DNA from: Aquicoccus porphyridii
GTDB lineage: Bacteria > Pseudomonadota > Alphaproteobacteria > Rhodobacterales > Rhodobacteraceae
NCBI RefSeq assembly: GCF_008369105.1
Contig: NZ_VINQ01000005.1
Span: 124,001-188,000, forward strand
Direction: 5' to 3'
DNA: 64,000 bases
The notes under the pieces were generated by a model that made no database searches, had not been told where the DNA came from, and saw nothing but the letters and a program-made list of their open reading frames with translations. Position numbers and translations under genes: made by a program. This document shows, piece after piece, positions 28,172 through 36,841 of this stretch. How positions within the stretch are numbered: position 1 is the stretch's first letter; every line of letters starts with the position of its first letter.

Positions 28172-29470
28172 ATGGATTATGTCCTTTCGATCTCGATCTT
28201 TCTTTTCGTGCTCTTTTTCCTGCTCGGCTCCGGTGTCTGGGTGGGCCTCGCGCTCATGGGCGTGGCCTGGGTGGGAATGGAGCTTTTCACCACGCGGCCC
28301 GTGGGTGATGCGATGATCACCAAGATCTGGTCGTCGTCGGCGTCATGGACGCTGACCGCGCTGCCGCTCTTCATCTGGATGGGCGAGGTGCTGTATCGCA
28401 CGCGATTATCCGAGGACATGTTCAAGGGGCTGTCGCCATGGATGGCGCGGTTGCCCGGGGGGCTGGTGCATACCAATATCGTGGGCTGCACCGTCTTTGC
28501 CGCGGTGTCGGGATCATCGGCGGCCACGCTGACCACGGTGGGCAAGATGTCGATTCCGGAACTCAACAAGCGCAAGTATCCGCAACGCATGGTGATCGGC
28601 ACCTTGGCGGGGGCCGCGACGCTGGGGTTGATGATTCCGCCATCGCTCACCCTCATCGTCTATGGCGTCACGGTGAACGAGTCGATCACCAAGCTGTTCT
28701 TCGCCGGCATCCTGCCCGGCCTCGTGCTGGCGGGGATGTTCATGGCCTATGTGGCGATCCAGTCATGGGTGTCGCGCGACTGGAACCCGACGCCGGAACC
28801 CCGGATGAGCTTTGTCGAGAAGCTGCATAATTCGCGCTTCCTGATCCCGGTGCTCTTGTTGATCGCGGTGGTGATCGGGTCGATGTATTTCGGCTGGGCG
28901 ACGCCGACCGAGGCCGCGGCCTTTGGCGTCATCGGTGCGCTGTTGCTGGCCGCCGGGCAAGGCTCGCTCAACTGGCACACCTTCACCCAGAGCCTGATGG
29001 GCGCCACGCGGACCAGCGCGATGATCGCACTCATCCTGGGCGGCGCCGCGTTCCTGTCGCTGTCGATGGGGTTCACCGGGTTGCCGCGCGGGCTGGCCGA
29101 TCTGATCGCGCAGATGGGGCTCACGCGGTTCGAGCTCTTGATGGTGCTGCTGATCTTCTACATCGTTCTTGGCTGTTTCCTCGATGGTATCTCGTCGGTG
29201 GTGTTGACCATGGCGGTGGTGGAGCCGATGATCCGCCAGGCCGGGATCGACCTGATCTGGTTCGGCATCTTCATCGTCGTGGTGGTCGAGATGGCCCAGA
29301 TCACCCCGCCGATCGGGTTCAACCTTTTCGTGCTGCAGGGCATGACCAACCACGAGATGGGCTATATCGCGCGTGCGGCGATCCCGATGTTCCTGATCAT
29401 GGTGGTGATGGTCTTCGTGCTGATCGGCTTTCCGGAACTGGCCACGTGGCTGCCGGATAACCTTCGATGA
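28172..29470 (+). CDS. TRAP transporter large permease (DctM family)
   Basis: A 432-residue, mostly hydrophobic permease with about 12 helices. Family patterns are TALPLFIWMGEVLYRTRLSE, the conserved GSSAATLTTVGKMSIPEL, LGLMIPPSLTLIVYGV, and the C-terminal EMAQITPPIGFNLFVLQGM. It moves the ligand into the cell with Na+. Together with the preceding dctP and dctQ it forms a complete TRAP importer. A hairpin and the GAG-TATTT element follow its stop. Confidence 0.93.
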   Translation: MDYVLSISIFLFVLFFLLGSGVWVGLALMGVAWVGMELFTTRPVGDAMITKIWSSSASWTLTALPLFIWMGEVLYRTRLSEDMFKGLSPWMARLPGGLVHTNIVGCTVFAAVSGSSAATLTTVGKMSIPELNKRKYPQRMVIGTLAGAATLGLMIPPSLTLIVYGVTVNESITKLFFAGILPGLVLAGMFMAYVAIQSWVSRDWNPTPEPRMSFVEKLHNSRFLIPVLLLIAVVIGSMYFGWATPTEAAAFGVIGALLLAAGQGSLNWHTFTQSLMGATRTSAMIALILGGAAFLSLSMGFTGLPRGLADLIAQMGLTRFELLMVLLIFYIVLGCFLDGISSVVLTMAVVEPMIRQAGIDLIWFGIFIVVVVEMAQITPPIGFNLFVLQGMTNHEMGYIARAAIPMFLIMVVMVFVLIGFPELATWLPDNLR

Positions 29471-29503
29471 GGTTTTGCGCCGCCTTCGGCGTCGCCAAGG
29501 GGC

Positions 29504-29533
29504 GGGGGCCGGGCGCTGACGCGCCCGGCCCCC
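29504..29533. terminator. Strong terminator hairpin at the end of the first TRAP operon
   Basis: A perfect 13-bp stem, GGGGGCCGGGCGC with GCGCCCGGCCCCC, around the loop TGAC, located 34 nt past the dctM stop and facing the convergent FAH gene. No T-run follows directly, so it may act in both directions or with Rho. Confidence 0.6.
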
Positions 29534-29596
29534 GCAACCCGGGTCGATGCTGCGCGCCGGTTCCAGTGTCAGGCATGACCTGACCGACAGGATTTT

Positions 29597-29620
29597 GAGT
29601 ATTTTTCCCAAGAAAGAACA
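29597..29620 (+). repeat. GAG-TATTT intergenic element, copy 4
   Basis: GAGTATTTTTCCCAAGAAAG followed by AACA, sharing the core GAGTATTTTT-CCAAGAAAGA with copies 1 and 2. It lies 26 nt before the FAH gene's 3' end, on the far side of the terminator hairpin. Confidence 0.7.
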
Positions 29621-29645
29621 GCATGGGGAATTTGGCTTCCCGTGT

Positions 29646-30566
29646 TCACTCCGGCTTGACGATCCGGTTGCGCAACAGGCCGATCTTCTCGATCTCGAGC
29701 TCGAACACGTCACCGGGGGCCAGCCGCTTGCCCAGTTCGAGCCCGCAGCCTGTGCCGACCGTGCCCGAGCCGATCACCTCGCCGGGATAGAGCGTCTCGG
29801 AGGCCGAGATATGGGCGAGGATGGCGCCGAAATCATGCTGCATCGAGGATGAATTGCCGCCGCCCCAGCGTTCGCCGTTGACCCGCAATTGCATGTCGAA
29901 CGCGACCGGGTGCGCCACCTCGTCCGCGGTCAGGATCCACGGACCCAGAATATTGCCGGTGTCGAAATCCTTGCCCTTGGCGGGCCCAAGTTGCCCCGGC
30001 ATCTCGCGCATCTGGGCGTCGCGGGCCGAGACATCGTTAAGGATGGTGTAGCCGAAGATGTGATCCGCCGCCCGTTCGGGCGCGATATCCTTGCCCTTCT
30101 TGCCCAGCACGATGGCAAGCTCCAATTCGACATCCAGAAACTCGGCATAGGAGGGCCAGATCACGTCGGCGCCGTGGCCGATGAAGCTCATCCGGTTGCC
30201 CTTGTAATAGATCGGCTGTTCGTACCAGACGGCGGGCAGTTGCGGGTCGTCCTGGCCGAAGGCCTTGAGGCAGTTGAAGAGATGTTCCTCGAACACGAGG
30301 CAATCGCGATATTGCACCGGCATCAGCGGCGGCAGGAACGTCACCTCGCGTGCGGGGATCATCGCCGACCGGTCGGCGCGGGCCAGCAGGTCGCCGGCTC
30401 GTTCGAGACCGTCATCGCCCGCTTCGATCAGCGATTGCATAGTGCGGAAGGTCTCGGAGGCGCCGCCCGCCAGTTCCGCGGCGCGTTCGAGATCGAGCAG
30501 CGTGTCGTCATCCAGCGGCGACACCACCCTCGCCTTGCCGTCGTGAAGTATCGTTCCAAGTCGCAT
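29646..30566 (-). CDS. Fumarylacetoacetase (FAH) family hydrolase
   Basis: A 306-residue protein of the FAH/2-keto-4-pentenoate hydratase family. The metal-binding acidic residues are visible in AEFLDVELELAIVLGKKGKD, and FGYTILNDVSARDAQMREMP and GPWILTADEV are family blocks. Members hydrolyse or hydrate C-C bonds of ring-cleavage or keto-acid intermediates, so it probably acts near the end of the pathway served by the adjacent TRAP importer. The gene is 3 bp from the cyclase-family gene, which lies upstream on the minus strand. Confidence 0.85.
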   Translation of the reverse strand: MRLGTILHDGKARVVSPLDDDTLLDLERAAELAGGASETFRTMQSLIEAGDDGLERAGDLLARADRSAMIPAREVTFLPPLMPVQYRDCLVFEEHLFNCLKAFGQDDPQLPAVWYEQPIYYKGNRMSFIGHGADVIWPSYAEFLDVELELAIVLGKKGKDIAPERAADHIFGYTILNDVSARDAQMREMPGQLGPAKGKDFDTGNILGPWILTADEVAHPVAFDMQLRVNGERWGGGNSSSMQHDFGAILAHISASETLYPGEVIGSGTVGTGCGLELGKRLAPGDVFELEIEKIGLLRNRIVKPE

Positions 30567-30569
30567 GGT

Positions 30570-31346
30570 TCACTCCTCGAAAATGGCGACGGCGCGGGTG
30601 AACCCGGCGCTGGCGCCCTTGATCTTGTAGGGAAAGCAGGAAATCTCGAACCCGTTGCCCGGCAGGTCCTGGAGATTGGCGAGCTTTTCCATGTGGCAAT
30701 AGCCGATCTCCATGCTGGCGCGGTGGCCCTCCCAGATGATGCTCGGGTCTTGGGTTTTCGCGTATTCCTGCGCGGTCAGCGCAAAGGGGGCATCCCAGCT
30801 CCAGGCGTCGGTGCCGGTCACCCGCACCCCGCGCTCCAGCAAATACATGGTCGCGTCGCGCCCCATGCCGCAGCCCTTCATCAGGTAATCGGGCTGGCCG
30901 TAATGTGCCCCGGCGGAGGTGTTGACCACCACGATGTCGAGCGGGCGCAGATCGTGCCCGATGCGTTTCAATTCCGCCTCCACATCCCCGGGGGTCACGA
31001 TATAGCCGTCATCCATGTGCCGGAAATCGAGCTTCACGCCCGGGTTGAGGCACCATTCCAATGGCACCTCGTCGATGGTGATCGCGCGCTCTCCGTCCGA
31101 CATCGTGGAATGGTGGTGGTAGGGCGCATCGAGATGGGTGCCGTTATGGGTGGCGATGCTCAGCCGCTCGACCGCCCAACCCTCGCCCCCCGGCAGGTCT
31201 TCGCGCTTGAGGCCCGGGAAGAAGGCCATCACCTGCTCGGCGGTCTGCTCATGGGTCATGTATTCGATCTCGGGCAGCATGATCGGCGGATCGGAGACGA
31301 TCCCCATCTCGAGCGGCACCGAGATATCAACGAAGCGTCTGGCCAT
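30570..31346 (-). CDS. Cyclase family protein (kynurenine-formamidase-like)
   Basis: A 258-residue metal hydrolase of the cyclase family (PF04199). The family metal motif HNGTHLDAPYHHHS lies near residue 65, preceded by the VDISVPLEMG start that is common in the family. Members open or close amide and lactam rings (N-formylkynurenine, isatin, creatinine-like substrates). The pairing with the FAH-family gene 3 bp downstream, and the TRAP genes upstream on the same strand, suggests that an imported cyclic amide or lactam is hydrolysed. The substrate is not known. Confidence 0.85.
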   Translation of the reverse strand: MARRFVDISVPLEMGIVSDPPIMLPEIEYMTHEQTAEQVMAFFPGLKREDLPGGEGWAVERLSIATHNGTHLDAPYHHHSTMSDGERAITIDEVPLEWCLNPGVKLDFRHMDDGYIVTPGDVEAELKRIGHDLRPLDIVVVNTSAGAHYGQPDYLMKGCGMGRDATMYLLERGVRVTGTDAWSWDAPFALTAQEYAKTQDPSIIWEGHRASMEIGYCHMEKLANLQDLPGNGFEISCFPYKIKGASAGFTRAVAIFEE

Positions 31347-31363
31347 GGCTGGCTCCTTTCAGG

Positions 31364-32674
31364 TCAGATAAGCCCGGTGGCAAGCACCGGAAAGGCAAGG
31401 ACAAGGGCGAGAACGACCAGCATCATCAGCGCGAAAGGGGCGGCGCCGATGAATATGTCGCCGAGCGTGATGTCGGGATCGTCGAGCGCGGACTTGATGA
31501 CAAAGACCGATATGCCGAAGGGCGGGGTCAAGAGGCCCACTTCGACGGCGATCACCGTGACGATGCCGAACCAGATCAGGTCGACCTCCATGCCGCTGAC
31601 CACCGGAAGCATCAGCGGCACGAGGATCAGCATGATGGACGAACTGTCGAGAACCGCGCCCATCACGATCACCAGCAGGACATAGGCGAGGATCACCCCC
31701 CAATAGCCGATATCCGCCCCGGCGACGAATTCGCCAAAGCCCGTCGGCACGCCGGAGAGGGCCAGCATGCGCGAATACATCTGCGCCGCGATGATCAGGA
31801 ACGAGATCGAGGCCGTGACCAACCCGGTATCGGTCAGCACCTGCCAGAAATCGCGCCACGAGAGCTTGCGCCGCAGCACGCCGATCAGGATCGCCCCGCC
31901 CGCACCCACGGCACCCGCCTCGATCGGGGTGAAGAAGCCGCCATAGATACCGCCCAGCACCAGCCCGATCAGCGCCACGATGGGCAGGCCCTTGGCGACC
32001 AGATCCCCCGGCGTGAGATCGCTTTCGGCCCGGCCTGCCGCGACGCCGGGGCCCAGCCGCGCAGGCCACAGAAGGGCGGTCAGCCAGATACCGACCCCGA
32101 AGGCCAGCGCCAGCAATATCCCCGGCACGATACCGGCGATGAAGAGGTCGCCCACCGATTGCTCGGTCAGAAGCCCGTAGAGGATGAGCAAGAGCGAGGG
32201 CGGGATGAGCATGCCCAGCACGCTTGATCCAGCCACGACGCCGACCGCGAAGCGCTTGGCATAGCCGTGGCGGATCATCTCGGGCACGGCGATGCGGGTG
32301 AAGACGGCGGCGCTGGCGATGGAAATGCCGGTAATGGCGGCAAAGATCGCGTTCGCCCCCACCGTGCCGACACCCAGGCCCCCCCTGAGCCGTCGGAACA
32401 TGTGGTTGGCCACGTCGAACGCATCGCGCCCCATGCCGGTCACGCTGACCACGTATCCCATCAGCACGAAGAGCGGCACGACACCGAAGAAATAGGATGA
32501 AATCGTCTCGCTCGCTGCCAGCGCCAGCAGCTTCCCGGCCAGAAGCGGCGAGCCCTTGATCGCCCAGACCCCGAGATAGGAACACAGCATCAGGGCGAAG
32601 GGCACCCAGAACCCGGCATAGATCATCACCACCATGGCGCCGAAACTGGTCAGGCCGATCTCGAACGGTGTCAT
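31364..32674 (-). CDS. TRAP transporter large permease (DctM family), second system
   Basis: A 436-residue permease of about 12 helices, the DctM subunit of the minus-strand TRAP system. Patterns are IAGIVPGILLALAFGVGIWL and LLTPPFGISVFVIKSALDD, the analogue of the ITPPIGFNLFV block of the other system. The start at ATG 32674 (MTPFEIGLTSFGAMVVM) overlaps the dctQ stop by four bases; the frame is open further upstream but lies inside dctQ. The two TRAP permeases in this window are clearly diverged, so they are not a recent duplication. Confidence 0.9.
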   Translation of the reverse strand: MTPFEIGLTSFGAMVVMIYAGFWVPFALMLCSYLGVWAIKGSPLLAGKLLALAASETISSYFFGVVPLFVLMGYVVSVTGMGRDAFDVANHMFRRLRGGLGVGTVGANAIFAAITGISIASAAVFTRIAVPEMIRHGYAKRFAVGVVAGSSVLGMLIPPSLLLILYGLLTEQSVGDLFIAGIVPGILLALAFGVGIWLTALLWPARLGPGVAAGRAESDLTPGDLVAKGLPIVALIGLVLGGIYGGFFTPIEAGAVGAGGAILIGVLRRKLSWRDFWQVLTDTGLVTASISFLIIAAQMYSRMLALSGVPTGFGEFVAGADIGYWGVILAYVLLVIVMGAVLDSSSIMLILVPLMLPVVSGMEVDLIWFGIVTVIAVEVGLLTPPFGISVFVIKSALDDPDITLGDIFIGAAPFALMMLVVLALVLAFPVLATGLI

Positions 32675-33237
32675 GCCTGCGCCCCCCGCATCAGGCGCAG
32701 GAACGCCGCCAGCGCGTGCAGCGCCAGTTGCACCAGAAGCGCGCCACATCCGACGAGGATGATGAGCTTGACCGGCCAGATCGGCGCGGTGAAGGCGCCG
32801 ATCGTGCCCTCGTAGGTGCCCCGGGTCCAGGCCCGTTCGAAAAGTGGCCAGGAGGCCGTGATGATCTGCCAGACCAGAAGGATCGCGGCGAGTGAAAAGA
32901 ACATCTCGATCGCCTGGCGCACGCGCGGGCTGTGCCGTTCGACCCAGCCCAGCAGGATGTCGGTGCGCGTCAGCCGCCCCTGCCGAAAGGTCTGGGCCAC
33001 CTGGAGGAACACGATCGCCACGATCGACATCGAGACCATCTCGGGCACGCCCGAGATCGGCGCGTTGAAGGCCCCGCGCCCGATCACGTCGGCATTGACG
33101 AGGAGCATCAGCCCGAGGATCAGAACCGTTCCCGCCACGTTGAGCGCACCGGTCACCAGATCGACACCCCGACGGGTGGCCAGGAACCAGCCGGGCAATG
33201 CCTCGGTCTCGTCGTTGTCATTCATCGATTCTGCCAT
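32671..33237 (-). CDS. TRAP transporter small permease (DctQ family), second system
   Basis: A 188-residue four-helix membrane protein. The helices include NVAGTVLILGLMLLVNADVI and AIEMFFSLAAILLVWQIITA, and the loop QGRLTRTDILLGWVERHS matches the DctQ type. It is longer at the N terminus (a charged stretch MAESMNDNDETEALPGWFL) than the first system's DctQ. It overlaps the following dctM by four bases and follows dctP after a strong hairpin. Confidence 0.88.
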   Translation of the reverse strand: MAESMNDNDETEALPGWFLATRRGVDLVTGALNVAGTVLILGLMLLVNADVIGRGAFNAPISGVPEMVSMSIVAIVFLQVAQTFRQGRLTRTDILLGWVERHSPRVRQAIEMFFSLAAILLVWQIITASWPLFERAWTRGTYEGTIGAFTAPIWPVKLIILVGCGALLVQLALHALAAFLRLMRGAQA

Positions 33238-33253
33238 GACTGCTCCGGCCCTT

Positions 33254-33280
33254 CCCGGCCCCGAAACATTCGGGGCCGGG
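33254..33280 (-). terminator. Intercistronic hairpin after second TRAP binding-protein gene
   Basis: A perfect 12-bp stem, CCCGGCCCCGAA with TTCGGGGCCGGG around a three-base loop, in the 57-bp gap between dctP and dctQ. It probably stabilises the 3' end of the dctP mRNA or reduces read-through. Confidence 0.6.
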
Positions 33281-33294
33281 ACATGGCGTTGCGG

Positions 33295-34368
33295 TTATTC
33301 GCGATCCCAGTCGCGCACCGGTTCGGCCCCCGCCGCGCGCATCGTATCCATGTAGGATTTGAGCACGGCGCTGCCGTTCTTGCCCTCGGAATCGAGCCGC
33401 GCGGCCCAATCCTGTGCAACGTTGTTCATGCCCGAGGCCCATTCTTCGCGGAACGCCGGATCGACTTCGGTGATGGTCGCACCCTGCTCTTCCATCATCG
33501 AAAGGAACATCGTGACCGACGCATCGAGGTCTTTCTGATAGGCTTCGGCATCGGCCTTGGCCCCGGCCTTGAGCGCGTCCTGAACCACCTCGGGAAGGCT
33601 GTCATACCAGTCCTTGTTCGCGGCCAGCCCGCCGGCATATTGCGCACCGAACCCGACCTTGGTGATATAGGGTGCCACCTCGTGAAGCTTGCCCGGCAGC
33701 GCGGCACTGGCAAAGACGATCACGCCGTCATACACCCCGGTCTTGATCTCGTTGTAGTAGAGCGTGAGGTTGCCGCTCACCCCCACCGCGCCCGTCCCTT
33801 CGAGCCAGTTGACGGCCGGTCCGGGTGCGGCGATCTTGTGACCGTCGAGATCGTCGATACTCTCCACCGGAAAGGTGGTCATCAACAGGTAGTCGTCGAT
33901 CCCGATGCCGCCACCGAGATATTCGAGGCCGTTTTCCTCCCATGCCGCGCGCATGTCGTCGTTGGTGGCCTGCAATTCGTCCATCCAGCCGCTGACCAGC
34001 GTGGAATCGCTCGACACGAAGGGGGTGAAATAGGTCACGTTCTGCGGGCTGAGCTTGGCCGGATCGAAGAGGGACGAGACCAGCCCCACCTCGGCCAACC
34101 CCGCCTCGACCGCCTCGAGCTCGTCGCCCACCTTGGCCAGCGACCCGCCATATTGTTCCGACCACGTGATGCTGTGCCCGGTGCCCTCAAGCGCGGCTTC
34201 GACGGCCGGGATGAAGGTCTGGCTGGCATGTTTCACCCAGCGAAAGACCGGCGGATGCCCGGCCACGATGGTCACGTTGAAATCCTCGGCCTGAACCTGC
34301 GGCGCGGCCAGCGCCCCGCCCACGGCCATGGTGGCCAGCGCCACGCCCTTTAGAATGAAATCCTTCAT
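33295..34368 (-). CDS. TRAP transporter solute-binding protein (DctP family), second system
   Basis: A 357-residue periplasmic protein with a Sec signal (MKDFILKGVALATMAVGGAL then AAPQVQA, cut near residue 26). DctP-type blocks are GSLAKVGDELEAVEAGLAEV and the C-terminal GAKADAEAYQKDLDAS region. It begins the second TRAP operon. The start at ATG 34368 is fixed because the open frame further upstream is the tetR coding region in another frame and AGGAGA precedes this ATG. Confidence 0.9.
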   Translation of the reverse strand: MKDFILKGVALATMAVGGALAAPQVQAEDFNVTIVAGHPPVFRWVKHASQTFIPAVEAALEGTGHSITWSEQYGGSLAKVGDELEAVEAGLAEVGLVSSLFDPAKLSPQNVTYFTPFVSSDSTLVSGWMDELQATNDDMRAAWEENGLEYLGGGIGIDDYLLMTTFPVESIDDLDGHKIAAPGPAVNWLEGTGAVGVSGNLTLYYNEIKTGVYDGVIVFASAALPGKLHEVAPYITKVGFGAQYAGGLAANKDWYDSLPEVVQDALKAGAKADAEAYQKDLDASVTMFLSMMEEQGATITEVDPAFREEWASGMNNVAQDWAARLDSEGKNGSAVLKSYMDTMRAAGAEPVRDWDRE

Positions 34369-34388
34369 GGTTTCTCCTCCCCTTGGTT

Positions 34389-35051
34389 TCATGTTGTCAC
34401 CAGCGCCCGGACACCGCCGCAGATGAACGGCACGATCCGCGCCAGCATCGCATCGGCATCGCCATCGTCGCACAACCCGTCCGACAGCCGCTTGGGCCGT
34501 CCGGTCTTGGCCATCATCGTCATGCCCACGCCGATCGCGAACATGTAGGCCCAGACCGCATCGGCCCGGCCCAGCCCCGGCTCGGCCTCCTGCAAGGCGG
34601 CAATGTAGTCATGCGCGATCGGATCATAATAGGTCTCGGTCATGTCCCGCGCCAGCGGGTCGTTGGAATTCGCCATCGACACGAGAATCCGGGCAAAGCC
34701 GCCACCATCCTCGGCCAGTTCCAGCCCGGTCTCGATGGTCGGGCGGAACAGCGCCTCGACGATCTCTTCCAGGTGCAGCGCCCCTTCGGCTCTCAGGTGC
34801 GCCAGCCGTTCGGCCCGTGCCGCGTTGATCTGTCCCGAGCGCCGCGCCACCATCTTTTCAAAGAGCCGCGCCTTGTTGCCGAAATGGTAATGGATCAGCC
34901 CCTGCGCCACGCCCGCACGCTCGGCAATCTCGCGCAGCGCCGCGCCCTCGTAGCCGGAGCTTGCAAAGACCAGCTCTGCCGCGTCGAGGATCGCATCGGC
35001 GCGCGCGCCGCCCGGCGCCTCGCGCGCCTCCTGTTGCGCTTGCTGTGTCAC
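34389..35051 (-). CDS. TetR/AcrR family regulator
   Basis: A 220-residue regulator with the TetR helix-turn-helix at residues about 18-65 (ILDAAELVFASSGYEGAALR then AERAGVAQGLIHYHFGNKARLF). The remaining helical ligand domain is not conserved enough to suggest an effector. It lies 20 bp upstream of dctP on the same strand, so it is probably the local repressor of the TRAP-cyclase-FAH operon and part of the same transcript. An 18-bp inverted repeat upstream of its start is its likely operator. Confidence 0.9.
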   Translation of the reverse strand: MTQQAQQEAREAPGGARADAILDAAELVFASSGYEGAALREIAERAGVAQGLIHYHFGNKARLFEKMVARRSGQINAARAERLAHLRAEGALHLEEIVEALFRPTIETGLELAEDGGGFARILVSMANSNDPLARDMTETYYDPIAHDYIAALQEAEPGLGRADAVWAYMFAIGVGMTMMAKTGRPKRLSDGLCDDGDADAMLARIVPFICGGVRALVTT

Positions 35052-35069
35052 TCCCCCTCCCCAGGCAAC

Positions 35070-35087
35070 TGACTGATCGTCCAGTCA
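35070..35087. promoter_or_regulatory. Candidate TetR operator
   Basis: TGACTG-ATCGTC-CAGTCA, a 6-6-6 inverted repeat 19 bp upstream of the tetR start. This spacing and length are normal for TetR-family operators, so self-regulation of tetR and of the TRAP genes behind it is likely. Confidence 0.6.
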
Positions 35088-35123
35088 AACTCACCTCGCT
35101 CTCGATTCGTGTCAACCCGGTGT

Positions 35124-35174
35124 CTTCACATGGCTGCAAATATCTCGGGGAGCGCGAGGGGCGGCGCCCCTCGC
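35124..35174 (-). repeat. Hairpin plus GAG-TATTT element, copy 5
   Basis: On the minus strand, a hairpin (GCGAGGGG / CCCCTCGC at 35154-35174) is followed by CTCCCCGAGATATTTGCAGC and CATGTGAAG (35124-35152). It matches the element between argD and argF at 16684-16712 in both parts and in their order, although the genes around them differ. Confidence 0.65.
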
Positions 35175-35261
35175 ATCCACGTCATCGTTTCGCGCCGCGG
35201 GTGATTGAATTTCGCGCCCGTTTCCGCCATGATCTGCGCAAAACAACGAGGCACCGAGCAT

Positions 35262-35690
35262 ATGCGCCCCATCGTTTCCCTGATCCTCATCCTGTCACTG
35301 GCAGGATGCGCCGGTGGTTATCACCGGGCCAAGCGTGAAATGGCCGCCCCCACGGCGCGCGTCGTCACCCCGGCGGGGACCACCACGGCCCTGGCTGGCG
35401 CGGTGGTGATCGCCCCGGCCGCCGCACCCGTCGCCAAACCCTTTGCCACCGGCCCGATCCAGCGCGCGTGCCTCGCGTCGGATCGCAAGGCCCGCTCGCG
35501 TGAATTGTGCGGCTGCATTCAGGCCGTCGCCGACAAGACACTTTCGGGGTCGGATCAACGCCTCGCGGTCAGCTTCTATAGCGATCCGCACCGGGCACAG
35601 GACATCCGCCAGTCCGACCGGGACAGCCACCGGCGATTCTGGACCACCTATCGCGAGTATACCGACAGGGCCGAACGGACATGCCGGTAA
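35262..35690 (+). CDS. Putative lipoprotein (142 aa)
   Basis: The N terminus MRPIVSLILILSLAGCAGG is a lipoprotein signal with a lipobox LAGC, so Cys15 would carry the lipid. After a low-complexity Ala/Pro/Val stretch, the C-terminal part (about residues 75-142) holds four cysteines, including RELCGCIQAVA, then the helical FYSDPHRAQDIRQSDRDSHR and a final CR. The pattern resembles a small Rhodobacterales lipoprotein often mislabelled as a transporter; no function is established. The start at ATG 35262 puts the signal first; an upstream extension would mask it. Confidence 0.7.
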   Translation: MRPIVSLILILSLAGCAGGYHRAKREMAAPTARVVTPAGTTTALAGAVVIAPAAAPVAKPFATGPIQRACLASDRKARSRELCGCIQAVADKTLSGSDQRLAVSFYSDPHRAQDIRQSDRDSHRRFWTTYREYTDRAERTCR

Positions 35691-35704
35691 AGCAGTCGTG
35701 GAGT

Positions 35705-36841
35705 TCAGCTCAGACGCATCAGCATCCCGGCGATAAGGCGCCCGCGCTCGGCGAGGCTTGCAACCTCGATATGTTCGGTCAGCGTATGCAGGCCCTTGCC
35801 GCGCACGCCAAGTGAATCGAGCGTCGGGATACCCATGAAGCCGGTGAAATTGCCATCCGACCCACCGCCCGAGCTTGTCCCCGTCAACTCGAACCCGAGA
35901 TCCCTGGCCAGATCCTTGGCGATCTCGAACATCGCCATGGTGCCGGGTTGGTCGGGCTCCCACACGGGGCGTGTCACGCCGCGGGTGATCTCGAAGGAGA
36001 CGCCGTTCTCTTCGCCCGCCAGCGCCATCAGCCGCGCCACCCCGTCATCGAGGTCGCCTTGGGTCTTGGCCATGCTCAGCGCCTCGGCTTCGCAGACCGA
36101 CGACACGCAATTGACCCATTGCCCGGCATGGATCACGCCCACCGAAAAGGTGCAGTCGTCGCCGGTCATCGCCTCGATCTCGATGATCTTGCGCGCCATC
36201 GCGGCAATCGCGGATTTGCCTTCCGACAGGCGCGCGCCCGCGTGGCTGGGCAGACCGTGCGTGCGCAGGTTGAAGCGTGCGATCGCATAGCGCCCGATCA
36301 CCGCGCCGCCATCGTCGCGGGCGGGTTCGGGCACGAGCACGTATTTGTTGCGCGCCGCCTCCGCCTCGATCAACTCGCGCGTGGAGGGCGTGCCGACCTC
36401 CTCGTCGGGGGTAAAGAGCACCGTTACCGGCAGGGGCGTCTGCATCCCCGCCGCGATCAACTGGCGGATCGCCTCGACGCTGGCGTAATTGCCGCCCTTC
36501 ATGTCCATGATGCCGGGGCCATAGCAGATATCGCCCTCGCGCTTGAACGGCAGCACAGCAAGCGTGCCGATCGGGTGCACGGTGTCCATGTGGCCCACGA
36601 TCAGGATGCCCGGCTCGCCCTTGTTGGGATGCGGAAAACGCGCACGCACGCAGCCGCCAAAGCCCATCCGGCCGGGGATACGCTCGATCTCGGCCATCTG
36701 GGCAAGGTCATAGGCGGCGAGGTCCATCATCCGGTCGACCGCGGCGGCGTCCCAGGTCGGGCTTTCGCATTCGATCCACGGGCGGAGGCCCGCAAGCATC
36801 GCATCGGCGTCGAACGGCAGTTTCAAAGGGTCCATGTTCAT
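35705..36841 (-). CDS. M20 family metallopeptidase (carboxypeptidase G2-like)
   Basis: A 378-residue zinc peptidase of the M20 family. Metal and catalytic motifs are in order: VGHMDTVHP (about residue 83), YGPGIMDMKGG (about 110), TPDEEVG with the catalytic Glu, and the C-terminal zinc ligand His near GLHTLTEHIEV. The central dimerisation domain contains HGLPSHAGA. It removes a C-terminal residue or an acyl group from a small amide. The start overlaps the next M20 gene by four bases, so the two are coupled at the 3' end of the ABC operon. Confidence 0.88.
   Translation of the reverse strand: MNMDPLKLPFDADAMLAGLRPWIECESPTWDAAAVDRMMDLAAYDLAQMAEIERIPGRMGFGGCVRARFPHPNKGEPGILIVGHMDTVHPIGTLAVLPFKREGDICYGPGIMDMKGGNYASVEAIRQLIAAGMQTPLPVTVLFTPDEEVGTPSTRELIEAEAARNKYVLVPEPARDDGGAVIGRYAIARFNLRTHGLPSHAGARLSEGKSAIAAMARKIIEIEAMTGDDCTFSVGVIHAGQWVNCVSSVCEAEALSMAKTQGDLDDGVARLMALAGEENGVSFEITRGVTRPVWEPDQPGTMAMFEIAKDLARDLGFELTGTSSGGGSDGNFTGFMGIPTLDSLGVRGKGLHTLTEHIEVASLAERGRLIAGMLMRLS

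Noticed and set aside
26572-34368. The two TRAP systems as a recent duplication
   Set aside because: Their DctP, DctQ and DctM proteins differ strongly in sequence and length.
35262-35690. An arginine transporter, a label such short Rhodobacterales proteins often carry
   Set aside because: The protein has a lipoprotein signal and no transmembrane segment, so a transporter role is not supported.
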